Assembly (NCBI RefSeq): GCF_001672755.1
Contig: NZ_LZKI01000132.1
Coordinates: forward strand, 62,001-126,000
DNA from: Mycobacterium colombiense
GTDB taxonomy: Bacteria > Actinomycetota > Actinomycetes > Mycobacteriales > Mycobacteriaceae
Length of the DNA: 64,000 nucleotides
Reading direction: 5' to 3'
Made by a program: the position numbers and the translations under genes. The notes below the pieces were generated by a model that saw nothing but the letters and a program-made list of their open reading frames with translations, had not been told where the DNA came from and searched no databases. The first letter of the stretch is position 1. The number at the start of each line of letters is the position of its first letter. Positions 35,301 to 44,351 of the stretch are shown here, piece after piece.

Positions 35301-35617
35301 TGGTGGCGATCTACGACGCCGGACGGCGTGAGCCGATTCCGTTGCCCATCAAGACGTCCTATGCCTGGGCCGCCGCCCGCTACGAGGGCGAGGACCCGGT
35401 GGCCGAGGCGCGGTACCGATGGAAATCCAGCGACCGCTTCCCGGGCGAGGACCAGGCCCCGGCGCACGCCCGGGCGTGGGGCAAGGGCGCGCCGCTGGAC
35501 GAGCTGATGCAGCCGGTGCGGCCGGGCGAGGAGTGCGACGGCGAGGACAACCGGCTCGGCGCCTACGCCGCGCGGGTCTGGCTGCCGATGCTGCGCGCCG
35601 AGCGGAAGCCGATCTGA
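32315..35617 (+). CDS. recC: exodeoxyribonuclease V subunit gamma RecC
   Basis: 1100-aa subunit of RecBCD, a helicase-nuclease; RecC splits the strands and in E. coli recognises Chi. It has the family's start LHLHRAERTDLLADGLGALL, ARGVERWLSQRLSHVLG, LFGHTRLTRTDIELLEA and HNCHGPARQVDVLREVLLGL, plus VCLIGLDDGLFPR. It is a helicase-fold protein without functional Walker motifs. Stop and recB start overlap (TGATG), and recD follows, giving a recC-recB-recD operon. In mycobacteria RecBCD is associated with single-strand annealing rather than RecA-dependent repair, which uses AdnAB. Confidence 0.95.
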   Translation: MPLHLHRAERTDLLADGLGALLANPLTDPFATELVVVPARGVERWLSQRLSHVLGARGGDGVCAGVAFRSPGSLIAEITGTADNDPWSPDALAWPLLEAIDCSLDEPWCHALAMHVGHFHTGAEAELRQGRRYEVARRLAGLFDSYARQRPQLLVDWANGDPGALDEDLRWQPELWRALVARVAADPPHVRHAKTIERLREAPSDLPPRLSLFGHTRLTRTDIELLEAVATHHDLHLWLPHPSEVLWRALAGTHGAIPRRDDVSHRAVSHPLLATLGRDLRELQRGLPADPATDDYLAGAARPDTLLGWLQSDIAANAVRPLGRTIAAGDRSVQIHNCHGPARQVDVLREVLLGLLQDDPTLEPRDILVMCPDIETYAPLIMADFGLGDVVHGAHPAHQLRVRLADRSPIQTNPLLGVAAQLLTLAAGRVTASEVLNLAQAAPVRARFGFTDDDLEAITRWVRQANIRWGLDQQHRRPYRVDFVHNTWRFGIDRILAGVAMSDDSNAWIDATLPLDDVSSNRVQLAGQFAEFVARLQHTLDSLTGTRPLTEWLAALTEGIALLTRVRDADEWQTGQVQREFAQTLGQAGSRGDIALRLADIRALLSQRLAGRPTRANFRTGTLTVCTMVPMRSVPHRVVCLIGLDDGLFPRLGIVDGDDALARCPMTGERDIRSEDRQLLLDAIGAATEKLVITYTGANEYSGQPRPPAVPLAELLDTLDVTTVTKVRDRIVVEHPLQPFDIRNVIPGGLVPDVPFSFDPTVLRAARATTGDHGEQPKFISAPLPPPPAGDVILADLVGFFKDPVKGFFRALEFTLPYDVDGVQDAMPVDIDGLEEWTVGDRMLGDILRGMTPDDARQAEWRRGTLPPGQLGWRKVTEIRDQAALLASEALRHMRGDRPLGASAHDVDVDLGAGRRLTGTVSPVYDDRLVSVTYSRLDGKHLLESWIPLLALVAHDPGRDWAAVCIGRMRRGAGTRTEGLGPPRDGEHAIELLRELVAIYDAGRREPIPLPIKTSYAWAAARYEGEDPVAEARYRWKSSDRFPGEDQAPAHARAWGKGAPLDELMQPVRPGEECDGEDNRLGAYAARVWLPMLRAERKPI

Positions 35618-38600
35618 TGGAGCGCTTCGACCTGTTGGGTGCGCTGCCGGCCGCACGCTCCACCACCGTGCTGGAGGCCAGCGCGGGCACCGGCAAGACC
35701 TTCGCGTTGGCCGGGCTCGTCACGCGGTACATCGCCGACGGAGCCGCGACGCTGGACCAGATGCTGCTCATCACGTTCGGCCGGGCCGCCAGCCAGGAGC
35801 TGCGCGAACGCGTGCGCTGCCAAATCGTAGACGCCGTAAAGGCTTTCGCAGATCCGTCGACCGTGGGCGACAACCAGGTGGTGGCCTACCTGTTGGACGG
35901 CACCGACGAACAGCGCGCGGCGCGCCTGCAGCGCCTCCGCGACGCACTGGCCGGCTTCGATGCGGCGACGATCGCCACCACCCACCAGTTCTGCCAGCTG
36001 GTGCTGCGCTCGCTCGGCGTCGCCGGGGACACCGCGGCCGGCGTGACGCTACTGGACAGCCTCGACGACCTGGTGACCGAGATCGTCGACGACCTGTACC
36101 TGGCCCACTTCGGCCAGGAGCGCGACGACCCGCCGCTGCACTACCGCGAAGCGCTGCGGCTCGCGCGCGAGGTCGTCAAGAATCCATCGACCCAGCTGCG
36201 CCCGCTCGACCCGGATCCCGACTCGCGCGCGGCCGCCAGCGTCAGGTTCGCCAATGATGTTCTGGCCGAGCTGGATACGCGCAAGCGCCGGCTCGGGGTA
36301 CTCGGCTACGACGACCTGCTGATCCGGCTGGCCGACGCGCTGGCCACCGACGACTCCCCCGCCCGGGTGCGCATGCATCAACGCTGGCCGATCGTGATGG
36401 TCGACGAGTTCCAGGACACCGACCCGGTGCAATGGCAGGTGATCGACCGCGCCTTCAGCGGGCGCTCCACCGTCATTCTCATCGGCGATCCGAAGCAGGC
36501 GATCTACGCGTTCCGCGGCGGCGACATCGTGACCTACCTGCGAGCGGCCGAGACGGCAGGTGCGCGCAGGACGCTGGACACCAACTGGCGCAGCGACTCC
36601 GCGCTGCTGCAGCGGCTGCAGGTGGTGCTGCGCGGCGCCCAACTCGGTGACCCGGCGATCGTGGTGAACGACGTCGACGCGCATCACCGCGGTCATCGCC
36701 TCGCCGGCGCGCCGCACAACGAGCCGTTCCGGCTGCGCGTGGTCGCACGGAAGACGCTGGGCCGCCGCGGTGTTCAGAACCTGCCGATCGACCAGGTGCG
36801 CGAGCACATCGGCGCCGACCTCGCGTCGGACATCCGCGCGCTGCTGGCCAGCGGTGCCACGTTCGCCGGGAGACCGCTGCAGGCCCGGGATATCGCCGTG
36901 ATCGTGGAGAAGCACCGCGACGCGCACGCGTGCTTCAAGGCGCTCTGCGCCGCGGGCGTGCCCGCGGTCTACACCGGCAACTCGGACGTGTTCACCTCCG
37001 AGGCCGCCGAGGATTGGCTGTGCCTGCTGGAGGCCTTCGATCAGCCGCACCGGCCCGGGATGGTGCGGGCGGCCGCGGCGACGATGTTCTTCGGCGAGAC
37101 CGCCGAAACGCTGGCGGCCGGCGGCGACGCGCTCACGGACCGGATCGCGAAGACCTTGCGGGAGTGGGCCGGTCATGCCCGCGAGCGCGGCGTGGCGGCC
37201 ATCTTCGAGGCCGCCCAATTGACGGGCATGGGCAACCGCGTGCTCGCCTGGCAGGGCGGTGAGCGGCACATGACCGACCTGGCGCACGTCACCCAGCTGC
37301 TGCAGGATGTCGCGCACCGCGAGCACTACAGCCTGCCCGCGCTGCGCGATTGGCTGCGCCGGCAGCGTGACGAGCGCAGCGGCGCGCCCGAGCGCAACCG
37401 CAGGCTGGACAGCGACGCCGCGGCCGTGCAGATCATGACCGTGTTCGTCAGCAAGGGGCTGCAGTACCCGATCGTGTATCTGCCGTTCGCGTTCAACCGC
37501 AACACCCAGGACAGCGATGTGGTGTTGTTCCACGACGAGGACGGCACGCGCTGCCTGCACGTCGGCGGCAAGGACAGCCCCGACTTCAAAGCCGTTGAGC
37601 GGCTTGGGCGTAAGGAGGACGCCAGCGACGACAGCCGGCTGACCTACGTCGCACTGACCAGGGCGCAGGCCCAGGTGGTGGCGTGGTGGTCACCGGCGTA
37701 CTACGAACCCAATGGCGGCCTGTCGCGGCTGCTGCGCGGCCGCCGGCCCGGCGAGCCGGTGGTGCCGGACCGATGCGAGCCCGCCAAGATCTCCGACGAC
37801 GACGCCATGGACCGGCTGCGCGAGTGGGAGGCGGCCGGCGGGCCGGTCATCGAGGAGTCGCTGGTGGCCCCGGCCCCGTCGCTGCCCGCCGGGCCGGTGC
37901 CCGGACGCCTGGAGAATCGCCACTTCCATCGCGGCATCGACACCGGCTGGCGGCGCACCTCCTACTCCGGCCTGATCCGGGCGGCGCAGACCAGCGGGGT
38001 GAGCAGCGAACCCGAAATGGGCGAACTCGACGACGAAGCCGGCGACATTCCGTTGGTGTCCCCGGCATCCGGGCCGGACGTGCCCTCGCCGATGGCGGAC
38101 CTGCCGGCCGGGGCCACGTTCGGCACGCTGGTGCACGCCGTGCTGGAGACCGCCGACCCGTTCGCCCCGGACCTGGCCGCCGAGCTGCAGACGCAGATCC
38201 GGGCGCACGCGGCGTGGTGGCCGGTCGCCGCCACACCGGAGGAACTGGCCGCGGCGATGGTGCCGATGCATGACACGCCGCTGGGCCCGTTGACGGGCGG
38301 CATGACGCTGCGCCAGATCGGATTGTCAGACCGGTTGCGCGAGCTGGATTTCGAGATCCCCCTGGCCGGCGGTGATCGCCGTTCGACGGCGCCGGATGTT
38401 CGGCTCGCCGACCTGGCGCCGCTGTTGCGCGAGCACCTGCCGGCCGATGACGTGCTGGCCTCGTATGCCGACCGGCTGGCCGAGCGCGGGCTCGGCCATC
38501 AGTCGCTGCGCGGCTACCTCACCGGCTCGATCGACGCCGTGCTGCGCGTTCCCGACGGCGCGGGACATCGCTTCGTGGTGGTGGACTACAAGACCAACCG

Positions 38601-38919
38601 GCTCGGCGACCCGGAACGCCCGCTGACCGCCGCCGACTACGACCGGTCACGGATGGCCGAGGCGATGCTGCACTCGGACTATCCGCTGCAGGCGTTGCTG
38701 TATTGCGCGGTGCTGCATCGGTTTTTGCGGTGGCGGTTACCCGACTACGACCCGAGCCGGCACCTCGGCGGCGTGCTGTACCTGTTCCTGCGGGGCATGT
38801 GCGGCGCGCAGACCCCGGTGCTCGACGGCCACCCGGCGGGCGTCTTCGGTTGGCGGCCGCCTTGGGCGCTGATCGCGGCCCTGTCGGACCTGCTCGACGC
38901 CCGGGGCGTGGCCGCGTGA
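35617..38919 (+). CDS. recB: exodeoxyribonuclease V subunit beta RecB
   Basis: 1100-aa UvrD-like helicase with C-terminal nuclease. Walker A is EASAGTGKTFALAGL near residue 22; motif II VMVDEFQDTDPVQW; motif III LIGDPKQAIYAFRGGD; motif VI LTYVALTRAQAQVV. The nuclease domain keeps the catalytic DYK (RFVVVDYKTNRLGDPE) and an upstream ATFGTLVHAVLE. Start ATG 35617 overlaps the recC stop by one base; the longer frame beginning at 35419 lies within recC. Stop overlaps recD by 4 nt. Confidence 0.95.
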   Translation: MERFDLLGALPAARSTTVLEASAGTGKTFALAGLVTRYIADGAATLDQMLLITFGRAASQELRERVRCQIVDAVKAFADPSTVGDNQVVAYLLDGTDEQRAARLQRLRDALAGFDAATIATTHQFCQLVLRSLGVAGDTAAGVTLLDSLDDLVTEIVDDLYLAHFGQERDDPPLHYREALRLAREVVKNPSTQLRPLDPDPDSRAAASVRFANDVLAELDTRKRRLGVLGYDDLLIRLADALATDDSPARVRMHQRWPIVMVDEFQDTDPVQWQVIDRAFSGRSTVILIGDPKQAIYAFRGGDIVTYLRAAETAGARRTLDTNWRSDSALLQRLQVVLRGAQLGDPAIVVNDVDAHHRGHRLAGAPHNEPFRLRVVARKTLGRRGVQNLPIDQVREHIGADLASDIRALLASGATFAGRPLQARDIAVIVEKHRDAHACFKALCAAGVPAVYTGNSDVFTSEAAEDWLCLLEAFDQPHRPGMVRAAAATMFFGETAETLAAGGDALTDRIAKTLREWAGHARERGVAAIFEAAQLTGMGNRVLAWQGGERHMTDLAHVTQLLQDVAHREHYSLPALRDWLRRQRDERSGAPERNRRLDSDAAAVQIMTVFVSKGLQYPIVYLPFAFNRNTQDSDVVLFHDEDGTRCLHVGGKDSPDFKAVERLGRKEDASDDSRLTYVALTRAQAQVVAWWSPAYYEPNGGLSRLLRGRRPGEPVVPDRCEPAKISDDDAMDRLREWEAAGGPVIEESLVAPAPSLPAGPVPGRLENRHFHRGIDTGWRRTSYSGLIRAAQTSGVSSEPEMGELDDEAGDIPLVSPASGPDVPSPMADLPAGATFGTLVHAVLETADPFAPDLAAELQTQIRAHAAWWPVAATPEELAAAMVPMHDTPLGPLTGGMTLRQIGLSDRLRELDFEIPLAGGDRRSTAPDVRLADLAPLLREHLPADDVLASYADRLAERGLGHQSLRGYLTGSIDAVLRVPDGAGHRFVVVDYKTNRLGDPERPLTAADYDRSRMAEAMLHSDYPLQALLYCAVLHRFLRWRLPDYDPSRHLGGVLYLFLRGMCGAQTPVLDGHPAGVFGWRPPWALIAALSDLLDARGVAA

Positions 38920-40631
38920 CCGTGGAAGTCATGTCCGCGACCGGACTGCTGCGCGCATTCAGCGATGCCGGTGTGTTCGAGCCCGCTGATGTCCATGTGG
39001 CGCAACGGCTTACCTCGCTCACCGGCGAAACCGATGAGCGGGTGGCACTGGCGGTCGCCCTGGCGGTACGCGCGCTGCGGGGCGGCTCGGTCTGCGTCGA
39101 CCTGCGCGCTCTGCCCGCCCAGGCCGGCGCGGATGACGAGCTGCCCTGGCCGGACGCCGACGACTGGATGGCGGCGGTGCGGGCCAGCGCCCTGCTTAGG
39201 ACGCCACCGGTGCTGCGGCTGCTGGGCGACCTGCTCTACTTCGACCGGTACTGGCTCGAGGAAGAGCAGGTCTGCGCCGACCTGCTGGCCCTGTCGGCGG
39301 CCCCGGTAACCGTCGAATCATCCAGCTACGAACGGCTTTTCCCGTCCGGCTACGAAGAACAGCGGGCCGCCGCCGAGGTCGCGGTGGCGCAGGCGCTCAC
39401 CGTGCTGACCGGCGGCCCCGGCACCGGCAAGACCACCACGGTCGCCCGCCTGCTCGCCCTGCTGGTCGAACAGGCGGAGCGCGTGGGTCTGCCGCGGCCG
39501 CGGATCGCGTTGGCCGCGCCGACCGGCAAGGCGGCCGCCCGGCTGGCCGAGGCTGTGGCCGCGGGAAGCGAGGAGCTCACCGCGGTGGACAGGGCCCGCC
39601 TGACGGGGCTGTCGGGAACCACGCTGCACCGCCTGCTCGGTCCCCGGCCGGATACGTCGGTGCGGTTCAAGCACAATCGCGGCAATCGGCTGCCGCATGA
39701 CGTCATCGTGGTCGACGAGACGTCGATGGTGTCGCTGACCATGATGGCGCGGCTGGCCGAAGCCGTGCGGCCGGACACCCGGCTGATCCTGGTCGGTGAC
39801 CCCGACCAGCTGGCGTCGGTGGAAGCGGGCGCGGTGCTGGCCGACCTGGTGGACGGGCTGGCCGCCCGCGACGACGTGCGGGTGGCGGCCCTGCGCACGC
39901 CGCACCGGTTCGGCACGTCGATCGGCGCCCTGGCCGAGGCGATCCGGGTCGGCGACGCGGACCGCGTCGTGCGGTTGCTGACGGCCGGCGGCGAACACAT
40001 CGAGTGGGTGGATTCCGAGCGCCCGGCCGAGCGGCTGCGCGAGGTGCTGGTCGCCCACGCGTTGCGGCTGCGCTCGGCCGCCCTGCTGGGCGCGGTTGCC
40101 GAGGCGCTGGCCACACTCGACGAGCACCGGCTGTTGTGCGCGCACCGCGAGGGACCATACGGCGCGGCGCACTGGAACACACTGATGCAGAAGTGGATTG
40201 GCGAAGCGACGGGCCAGCCTACCTGGTCGCAGTGGTACGCCGGGCGCCCCCTGCTGGTGACGGCCAACGACTACGGGCTGCGCCTGTACAACGGCGACAC
40301 CGGCGTGACTGTGGCGGGTGCGGACGGCCTGCGCGCGGTCGTCGCCGGGGCCACCGGACCGCTGGACTTCGCGACCAGCCGCCTCGGCGAGGTGGAGACG
40401 ATGCACGCCATGACCATCCACAAGAGCCAGGGCAGCCAGGCGGATGAGGTGACGGTGTTGATACCGCCGGAGGATTCGCGGTTGCTGACGCGGGAGTTGT
40501 TTTACACGGCGGTGACCCGGGCGAAGACCAAGGTGCGGGTGGTGGGCCCCGAGGCGTCGGTGCGCGCGGCGATCGAGCGCCGCGCGGTGCGGGCCACCGG
40601 GCTGCGGCAGCGGCTGCGGGCATTCAGGTGA
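38916..40631 (+). CDS. recD: exodeoxyribonuclease V subunit alpha RecD
   Basis: 571-aa SF1B 5'-3' helicase. Walker A TGGPGTGKTTTVARLLAL near 160-175, AAPTGKAAARLAEAV (motif Ia), VIVVDETSMVSL (motif II), ILVGDPDQLASVEAGAVLAD (motif III) and AMTIHKSQGSQADEV/FYTAVTRAKTKV near the end. The N-terminal ~100 residues form the RecB-binding part. GTG 38916 overlaps the recB stop (GTGA); ATG 38931 is a possible alternative. The next gene begins inside its stop codon. Confidence 0.94.
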   Translation: MTVEVMSATGLLRAFSDAGVFEPADVHVAQRLTSLTGETDERVALAVALAVRALRGGSVCVDLRALPAQAGADDELPWPDADDWMAAVRASALLRTPPVLRLLGDLLYFDRYWLEEEQVCADLLALSAAPVTVESSSYERLFPSGYEEQRAAAEVAVAQALTVLTGGPGTGKTTTVARLLALLVEQAERVGLPRPRIALAAPTGKAAARLAEAVAAGSEELTAVDRARLTGLSGTTLHRLLGPRPDTSVRFKHNRGNRLPHDVIVVDETSMVSLTMMARLAEAVRPDTRLILVGDPDQLASVEAGAVLADLVDGLAARDDVRVAALRTPHRFGTSIGALAEAIRVGDADRVVRLLTAGGEHIEWVDSERPAERLREVLVAHALRLRSAALLGAVAEALATLDEHRLLCAHREGPYGAAHWNTLMQKWIGEATGQPTWSQWYAGRPLLVTANDYGLRLYNGDTGVTVAGADGLRAVVAGATGPLDFATSRLGEVETMHAMTIHKSQGSQADEVTVLIPPEDSRLLTRELFYTAVTRAKTKVRVVGPEASVRAAIERRAVRATGLRQRLRAFR

Positions 40632-41413
40632 CGGCGCCCATGGACGACGACGCTGTGGAACCCGCATCGCGGCCGGCCGCGGAACCGGCATCGCGGCGGG
40701 CTCACATCGCGCGGCTCGCGGCGTTCGCCGCGTTCCTGGGCGCGGTCTTCTATCTGGTGGCCGTCGCGCGGGTGATCAACATCGACGAGATCCGCCGCGT
40801 CGTGTCGGCGACCGGGCCGGCGGCGCCCCTGACCTACGTGGTGGTCTCGGCGGTGGTGGGCGCGTTGTTCGTGCCGGGCTCGATACTGGCCGCGGGCAGT
40901 GGGTTGCTGTTCGGTCCGGTGCTCGGCGTCTTCGTGACGCTGGGCGCGACGGTGGGCACCGCGATCGTCGCGAGTTTCGTCGGCCGGCGCGCCGGCCGCG
41001 ACAGCGCACGCGCATTGCTGGGCGCGGCGCGAGCCGATCGCATGGACGCCCTGATCGGACGCGGCGGCCTGTGGGCGGTCGTCGGGCAGCGCTTCGTCCC
41101 CGGCATCTCGGATGCGCTGGCCTCGTACGCGTTCGGGGCGTTCGGAGTTCCGGTGTGGCAGATGGCCATTGGCGCGTTCATCGGCTCGGCCCCGCGCGCG
41201 TTCGCCTACACCGCGCTGGGCGCCTCGATCGGGAACCGGTCCTCGCCCTTGGCCTACGCGGCGATAGCGGTGTGGTGCGTCAGCGCGATCGTCGGCGCGT
41301 TCGCCGCGCATCGTGGCTACCGGAAATGGCGTGGGCACGCGCATCGCGACGAGGACGACGGTGCGCCAGAGGCGAATTCGGAAGCCGGATCGGGCGGCAC
41401 AGATTTGTCGTAG
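40628..41413 (+). CDS. TVP38/TMEM64 (DedA-like) family membrane protein
   Basis: 261-aa polytopic membrane protein (Rv0625c-like) with the SNARE-associated domain. Features: amphipathic re-entrant region FVPGSILAAGSGLLFGPVLG, a second VVGQRFVPGISDALASYAFG, and membrane helices near 32-50, 65-105, 165-185 and 200-222. DedA/TVP38 relatives act as lipid scramblases or flippases. The ~25-residue N-terminus and ~30-residue acidic C-terminus are cytoplasmic and low complexity. GTG start overlaps recD by 4 nt, so it is in the rec operon. Confidence 0.88.
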   Translation: MTAPMDDDAVEPASRPAAEPASRRAHIARLAAFAAFLGAVFYLVAVARVINIDEIRRVVSATGPAAPLTYVVVSAVVGALFVPGSILAAGSGLLFGPVLGVFVTLGATVGTAIVASFVGRRAGRDSARALLGAARADRMDALIGRGGLWAVVGQRFVPGISDALASYAFGAFGVPVWQMAIGAFIGSAPRAFAYTALGASIGNRSSPLAYAAIAVWCVSAIVGAFAAHRGYRKWRGHAHRDEDDGAPEANSEAGSGGTDLS

Positions 41414-41433
41414 GTGGCTGCGATGATGACACC

Positions 41434-42678
41434 ATGTCTTCGACCGCATCCGCTGGCGCCGTGCGCCCCAGCGAGCGCCTTGAGGTGCTGTTCGAGGAGC
41501 TGGCGGAGTTGAGCGGCCAGCGCAATGCGATCGATGGGCGCATCGTGGAGATCGTGGCCGAGATCGACCGCGACGAGCTCTGCGGCGTCACCGGCGCGCG
41601 GTCGGTGCCGGCGCTGGTGGCGTGGAAGACCGGCTGCTCGCCGGCAAACGCGCACACGATCACCGCGATCGCGAGCCGGCTGGAGGAGCTCCCGCGCTGC
41701 GCTGAAGGCATGCGAGACGGCCGGCTGTCGCTGGACCAGGTCGGCGTTATCGCGACGCGCGCCGGTAAGGGATCCGATGAGCACTACGCGCAGCTGGCGC
41801 GCTGCGCCACGGTCACTCAGCTGCGCACCGCGGTGAAGCTGGAACCGCGACCCGAACCCGAACCCCGGCCCGAGCCCGAACGCTCGATCACCACGACCAC
41901 CAACGAGCACGGTAGCTGCTACCGGATCACACTTGGCCACCATGACGCCGCGAAGTTCGACGCCGCCTTGGCGTCTCATCGTGATGCGCTGATCGCCCAG
42001 TGGAAGCACGATCACGGCAATTCCCATGGCGCTTCAGGTCAGCGGCCCCCATTGCCCAGCACCGCCGAGGCGTTCATGCGCCTGGTCGAAGCTGGTTGGG
42101 ACGCCGAGGCGGCCCGCCGGCCACACGGGCAGCACACCACCGTGGTGGTGCACGTCGACGTCGAGCAGCGCACTGCGGCACTACATTTGGGCCCGTTGCT
42201 CACCGACGCCGAACGCCGTTACCTGACGTGTGATGCCACGTGTGAAGTGTGGTTCGAACGTCACGGCGAGGTTGTTGGCGCGGGCCGGGCGACCCGGCTG
42301 GTCAACCGGCGGCTTCGCCGCGCGCTGGAGCATCGCGACCGCATGTGCGCGGTGCCTGGCTGTGGCGCCACCCGTGGTCTGCACGCCCATCACATCCGAC
42401 ACTGGGAAGAAGGCGGCCCCACGGAATTGGCCAACCTGGTGCTGTTATGCCCTTTTCATCACCGGCTGCACCATCGCGGCGTCATCACCATCACCGGACC
42501 CGCCGACGCTCTGTCTGTCACCGACAGCTCTGGGCGATTGCTGAGTCCGGGATCGCTGGCACGCCCACCGACTCAGCCCCCGCCCGCGGTGGCGCCCTGC
42601 CCGGGGCCTACCGGTGAGCGGGCCGACTGGTGGTGGTACGAACCCTTCCAACCCCAACCGCCACCGACCAACAACTAG
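41434..42678 (+). CDS. DUF222/HNH endonuclease (13E12 repeat family) protein
   Basis: 414-aa protein with an N-terminal helical DUF222 domain (SERLEVLFEELAELSGQRNA, RLEELPRCAEGMRDGRLSLD) and a C-terminal HNH nuclease domain (CAVPGCGATRGLHAHHIRHW, then LCPFHHRLHHRGVI). The HNH ligands and catalytic His look intact. A Pro/Glu repeat (EPRPEPEPRPEPER) links the domains. 13E12-type genes occur in many copies in mycobacteria and serve as phage or recombination targets. The ATG at 41434 follows a weak RBS. It lies between the rec operon and the mce operon. Confidence 0.88.
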   Translation: MSSTASAGAVRPSERLEVLFEELAELSGQRNAIDGRIVEIVAEIDRDELCGVTGARSVPALVAWKTGCSPANAHTITAIASRLEELPRCAEGMRDGRLSLDQVGVIATRAGKGSDEHYAQLARCATVTQLRTAVKLEPRPEPEPRPEPERSITTTTNEHGSCYRITLGHHDAAKFDAALASHRDALIAQWKHDHGNSHGASGQRPPLPSTAEAFMRLVEAGWDAEAARRPHGQHTTVVVHVDVEQRTAALHLGPLLTDAERRYLTCDATCEVWFERHGEVVGAGRATRLVNRRLRRALEHRDRMCAVPGCGATRGLHAHHIRHWEEGGPTELANLVLLCPFHHRLHHRGVITITGPADALSVTDSSGRLLSPGSLARPPTQPPPAVAPCPGPTGERADWWWYEPFQPQPPPTNN

Positions 42679-42797
42679 CCCGGTTACCGGGGCCGTTGGG
42701 GTATCAAGGAATTCGTTCCTACCACCCGCTGATTACCGCGTCGTGGACATCGGGGGCGGTAGCTTTACCCGCACAGCCGACCGACCGTCCGCCCTTG

Positions 42798-44348
42798 TCA
42801 GCCCGCCGGCCCCAGCATCTTCTTCCAGCCCTCGTCACCGATGGTGGCCGAATTCGCAACCGAATACACCACACCGTCGGGACCCACGACCAAGCCGCTG
42901 CGCACGTCGTAGAGTGCCGCGGGCGGCGCGCTCGGGGTGTAGGTGCACGGGTTGGGCTGCTGCCCGTTGCACAGCACGGCGCCCGATCCCGGACGCTGCA
43001 GTGGGTCGCTGATCGGCGGTGGAGTACCCGGCAACCGGTCGGCGGGCAGCGGGTTGAGGCCGTTGTCGACCGACGGTGCCGGGATCACCAGGCCCGGTTT
43101 CACGGGCTGGTCACAGCGCGCGCTCGGTGCCGGGCAGGTCAGTATCTGATCGGGGTCGCCGTACCAGGGGTTGGTGCCGGCCGGCACGTAGGGTTCGGTG
43201 CTGCGGCACTCCCGCGGGGTCGCGGCCCGCTTGTCCGGCACATCCACGCACGGGTAATTGCGAGCTCCGCGAACGACATTCGTCGCATCCATCGGGATCT
43301 TGCAGTAGGTGCCGGCCGGCAGCGGCGCGGTGCTGGTATCCGCCGGCGCGCGCCACTGCGACGCCGGCAGGAAACCGGTCAGGCACGGCGGTGGCTGGTT
43401 GAGCGATACCGCGCCGACACCTAGCGCGGCCTGCCCCGGCGATTGCGCGGTCACCGACTGGGCGATCGCCCCCGACTGCGGCAGGAACACCAGCGCCTGC
43501 TCGACGCCGTTGTGATAGCGCTTGAGCATGTCGATCACGACCTCGAGATTGGCCAGCGTCTGCGGCAACGAATCCCGCACGCCGCCGAAGGTGGCGTTCA
43601 CCTGCGCGGCCGTCGGCGCCGCGTTGGCCAGAATGCTGCGCACCGACCGATCCTGCTGCGCGGTCTGCGCGGCCAAGGTGTTCAGGTTGGCGGCCCAACG
43701 CCCAATCGTGTCAGCGGATTCGGCCTGGCTGTCGATGATGGGCGCCGAACGTCCGATGATGTCGTCGACGTCGCCGATACTGCCGCGGAAGTCGTGCGCG
43801 ATCGCCTGGGTGGCGTCCACCAGGCGCCGAAGCGACGGCCCCAGCCCGCCCACGGCCTGCGACGCCTCGTAGAGCAGCGAGGCGACCTTGTCTTTGGGCA
43901 GCACCACCAATCCACGGTTGGCGGCATCCAGGGCGGGACCGATCTGGCTGGGCACCGTGCTCCTGGTGATCGTCTGGCCATCCGCCAGATACGGGCCGCG
44001 GTTGGCGGTCGACACCAGGTCGAGGTACTGCTCGCCCACCGCCGAGACCGAATGCACATTCGCCGACGCGTCGGCCGGTATCTGATAGCCGTCCTCGATG
44101 CTCATCGTCGCGCGAGCGCCGCGCTCGGTCGGCTCGACACCGGTGACCTTGCCGATGGTGATTCCCCGGTAGGTGACGTTGGCCGTTCGATACAGGCCCC
44201 CGGACTGCGGCAACTGGGCGTACAGGGTGTAACGACCGACGCCGACCAGGCTCGGTATCCGCAGGTAGTACCAGCCAAGGACCACCACCGCGGCCACCGC
44301 CACCGCCGTCAGCAGCACCAGCTGCGTTTTGATCATGCGGGGCAACAT
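42798..44348 (-). CDS. mce2F: Mce family protein Mce2F
   Basis: 516-aa MCE/MlaD-domain protein, the last gene of the mce2 operon. An N-terminal signal-anchor (MIKTQLVLLTAVAVAAVVVLGW) is followed by the MlaD domain (YTLYAQLPQSGGLYRTANV, TYRGITIGKVTGVEPTERGA; ~35-115), a helical MCE domain, and a long Pro/Cys-containing tail (~300-516). The six Mce subunits are believed to form a hexameric periplasmic lipid channel. 3 nt separate it from mce2E. It is convergent with the HNH gene; a weak CCCGG/CCGGG hairpin (42679-42691) lies between. Confidence 0.92.
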   Translation of the reverse strand: MLPRMIKTQLVLLTAVAVAAVVVLGWYYLRIPSLVGVGRYTLYAQLPQSGGLYRTANVTYRGITIGKVTGVEPTERGARATMSIEDGYQIPADASANVHSVSAVGEQYLDLVSTANRGPYLADGQTITRSTVPSQIGPALDAANRGLVVLPKDKVASLLYEASQAVGGLGPSLRRLVDATQAIAHDFRGSIGDVDDIIGRSAPIIDSQAESADTIGRWAANLNTLAAQTAQQDRSVRSILANAAPTAAQVNATFGGVRDSLPQTLANLEVVIDMLKRYHNGVEQALVFLPQSGAIAQSVTAQSPGQAALGVGAVSLNQPPPCLTGFLPASQWRAPADTSTAPLPAGTYCKIPMDATNVVRGARNYPCVDVPDKRAATPRECRSTEPYVPAGTNPWYGDPDQILTCPAPSARCDQPVKPGLVIPAPSVDNGLNPLPADRLPGTPPPISDPLQRPGSGAVLCNGQQPNPCTYTPSAPPAALYDVRSGLVVGPDGVVYSVANSATIGDEGWKKMLGPAG

Positions 44349-44351
44349 CTT

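Noticed and set aside
41858-41884. Pro/Glu repeat in the HNH gene as a possible CRISPR-like or insertion repeat
   Set aside because: It is a short in-frame codon repeat forming a protein linker, without spacers or flanking duplications.
42679-42797. Possible mobile-element end between the HNH gene and mce2F
   Set aside because: No inverted terminal repeats, transposase fragment or target duplication could be seen; only a weak hairpin.
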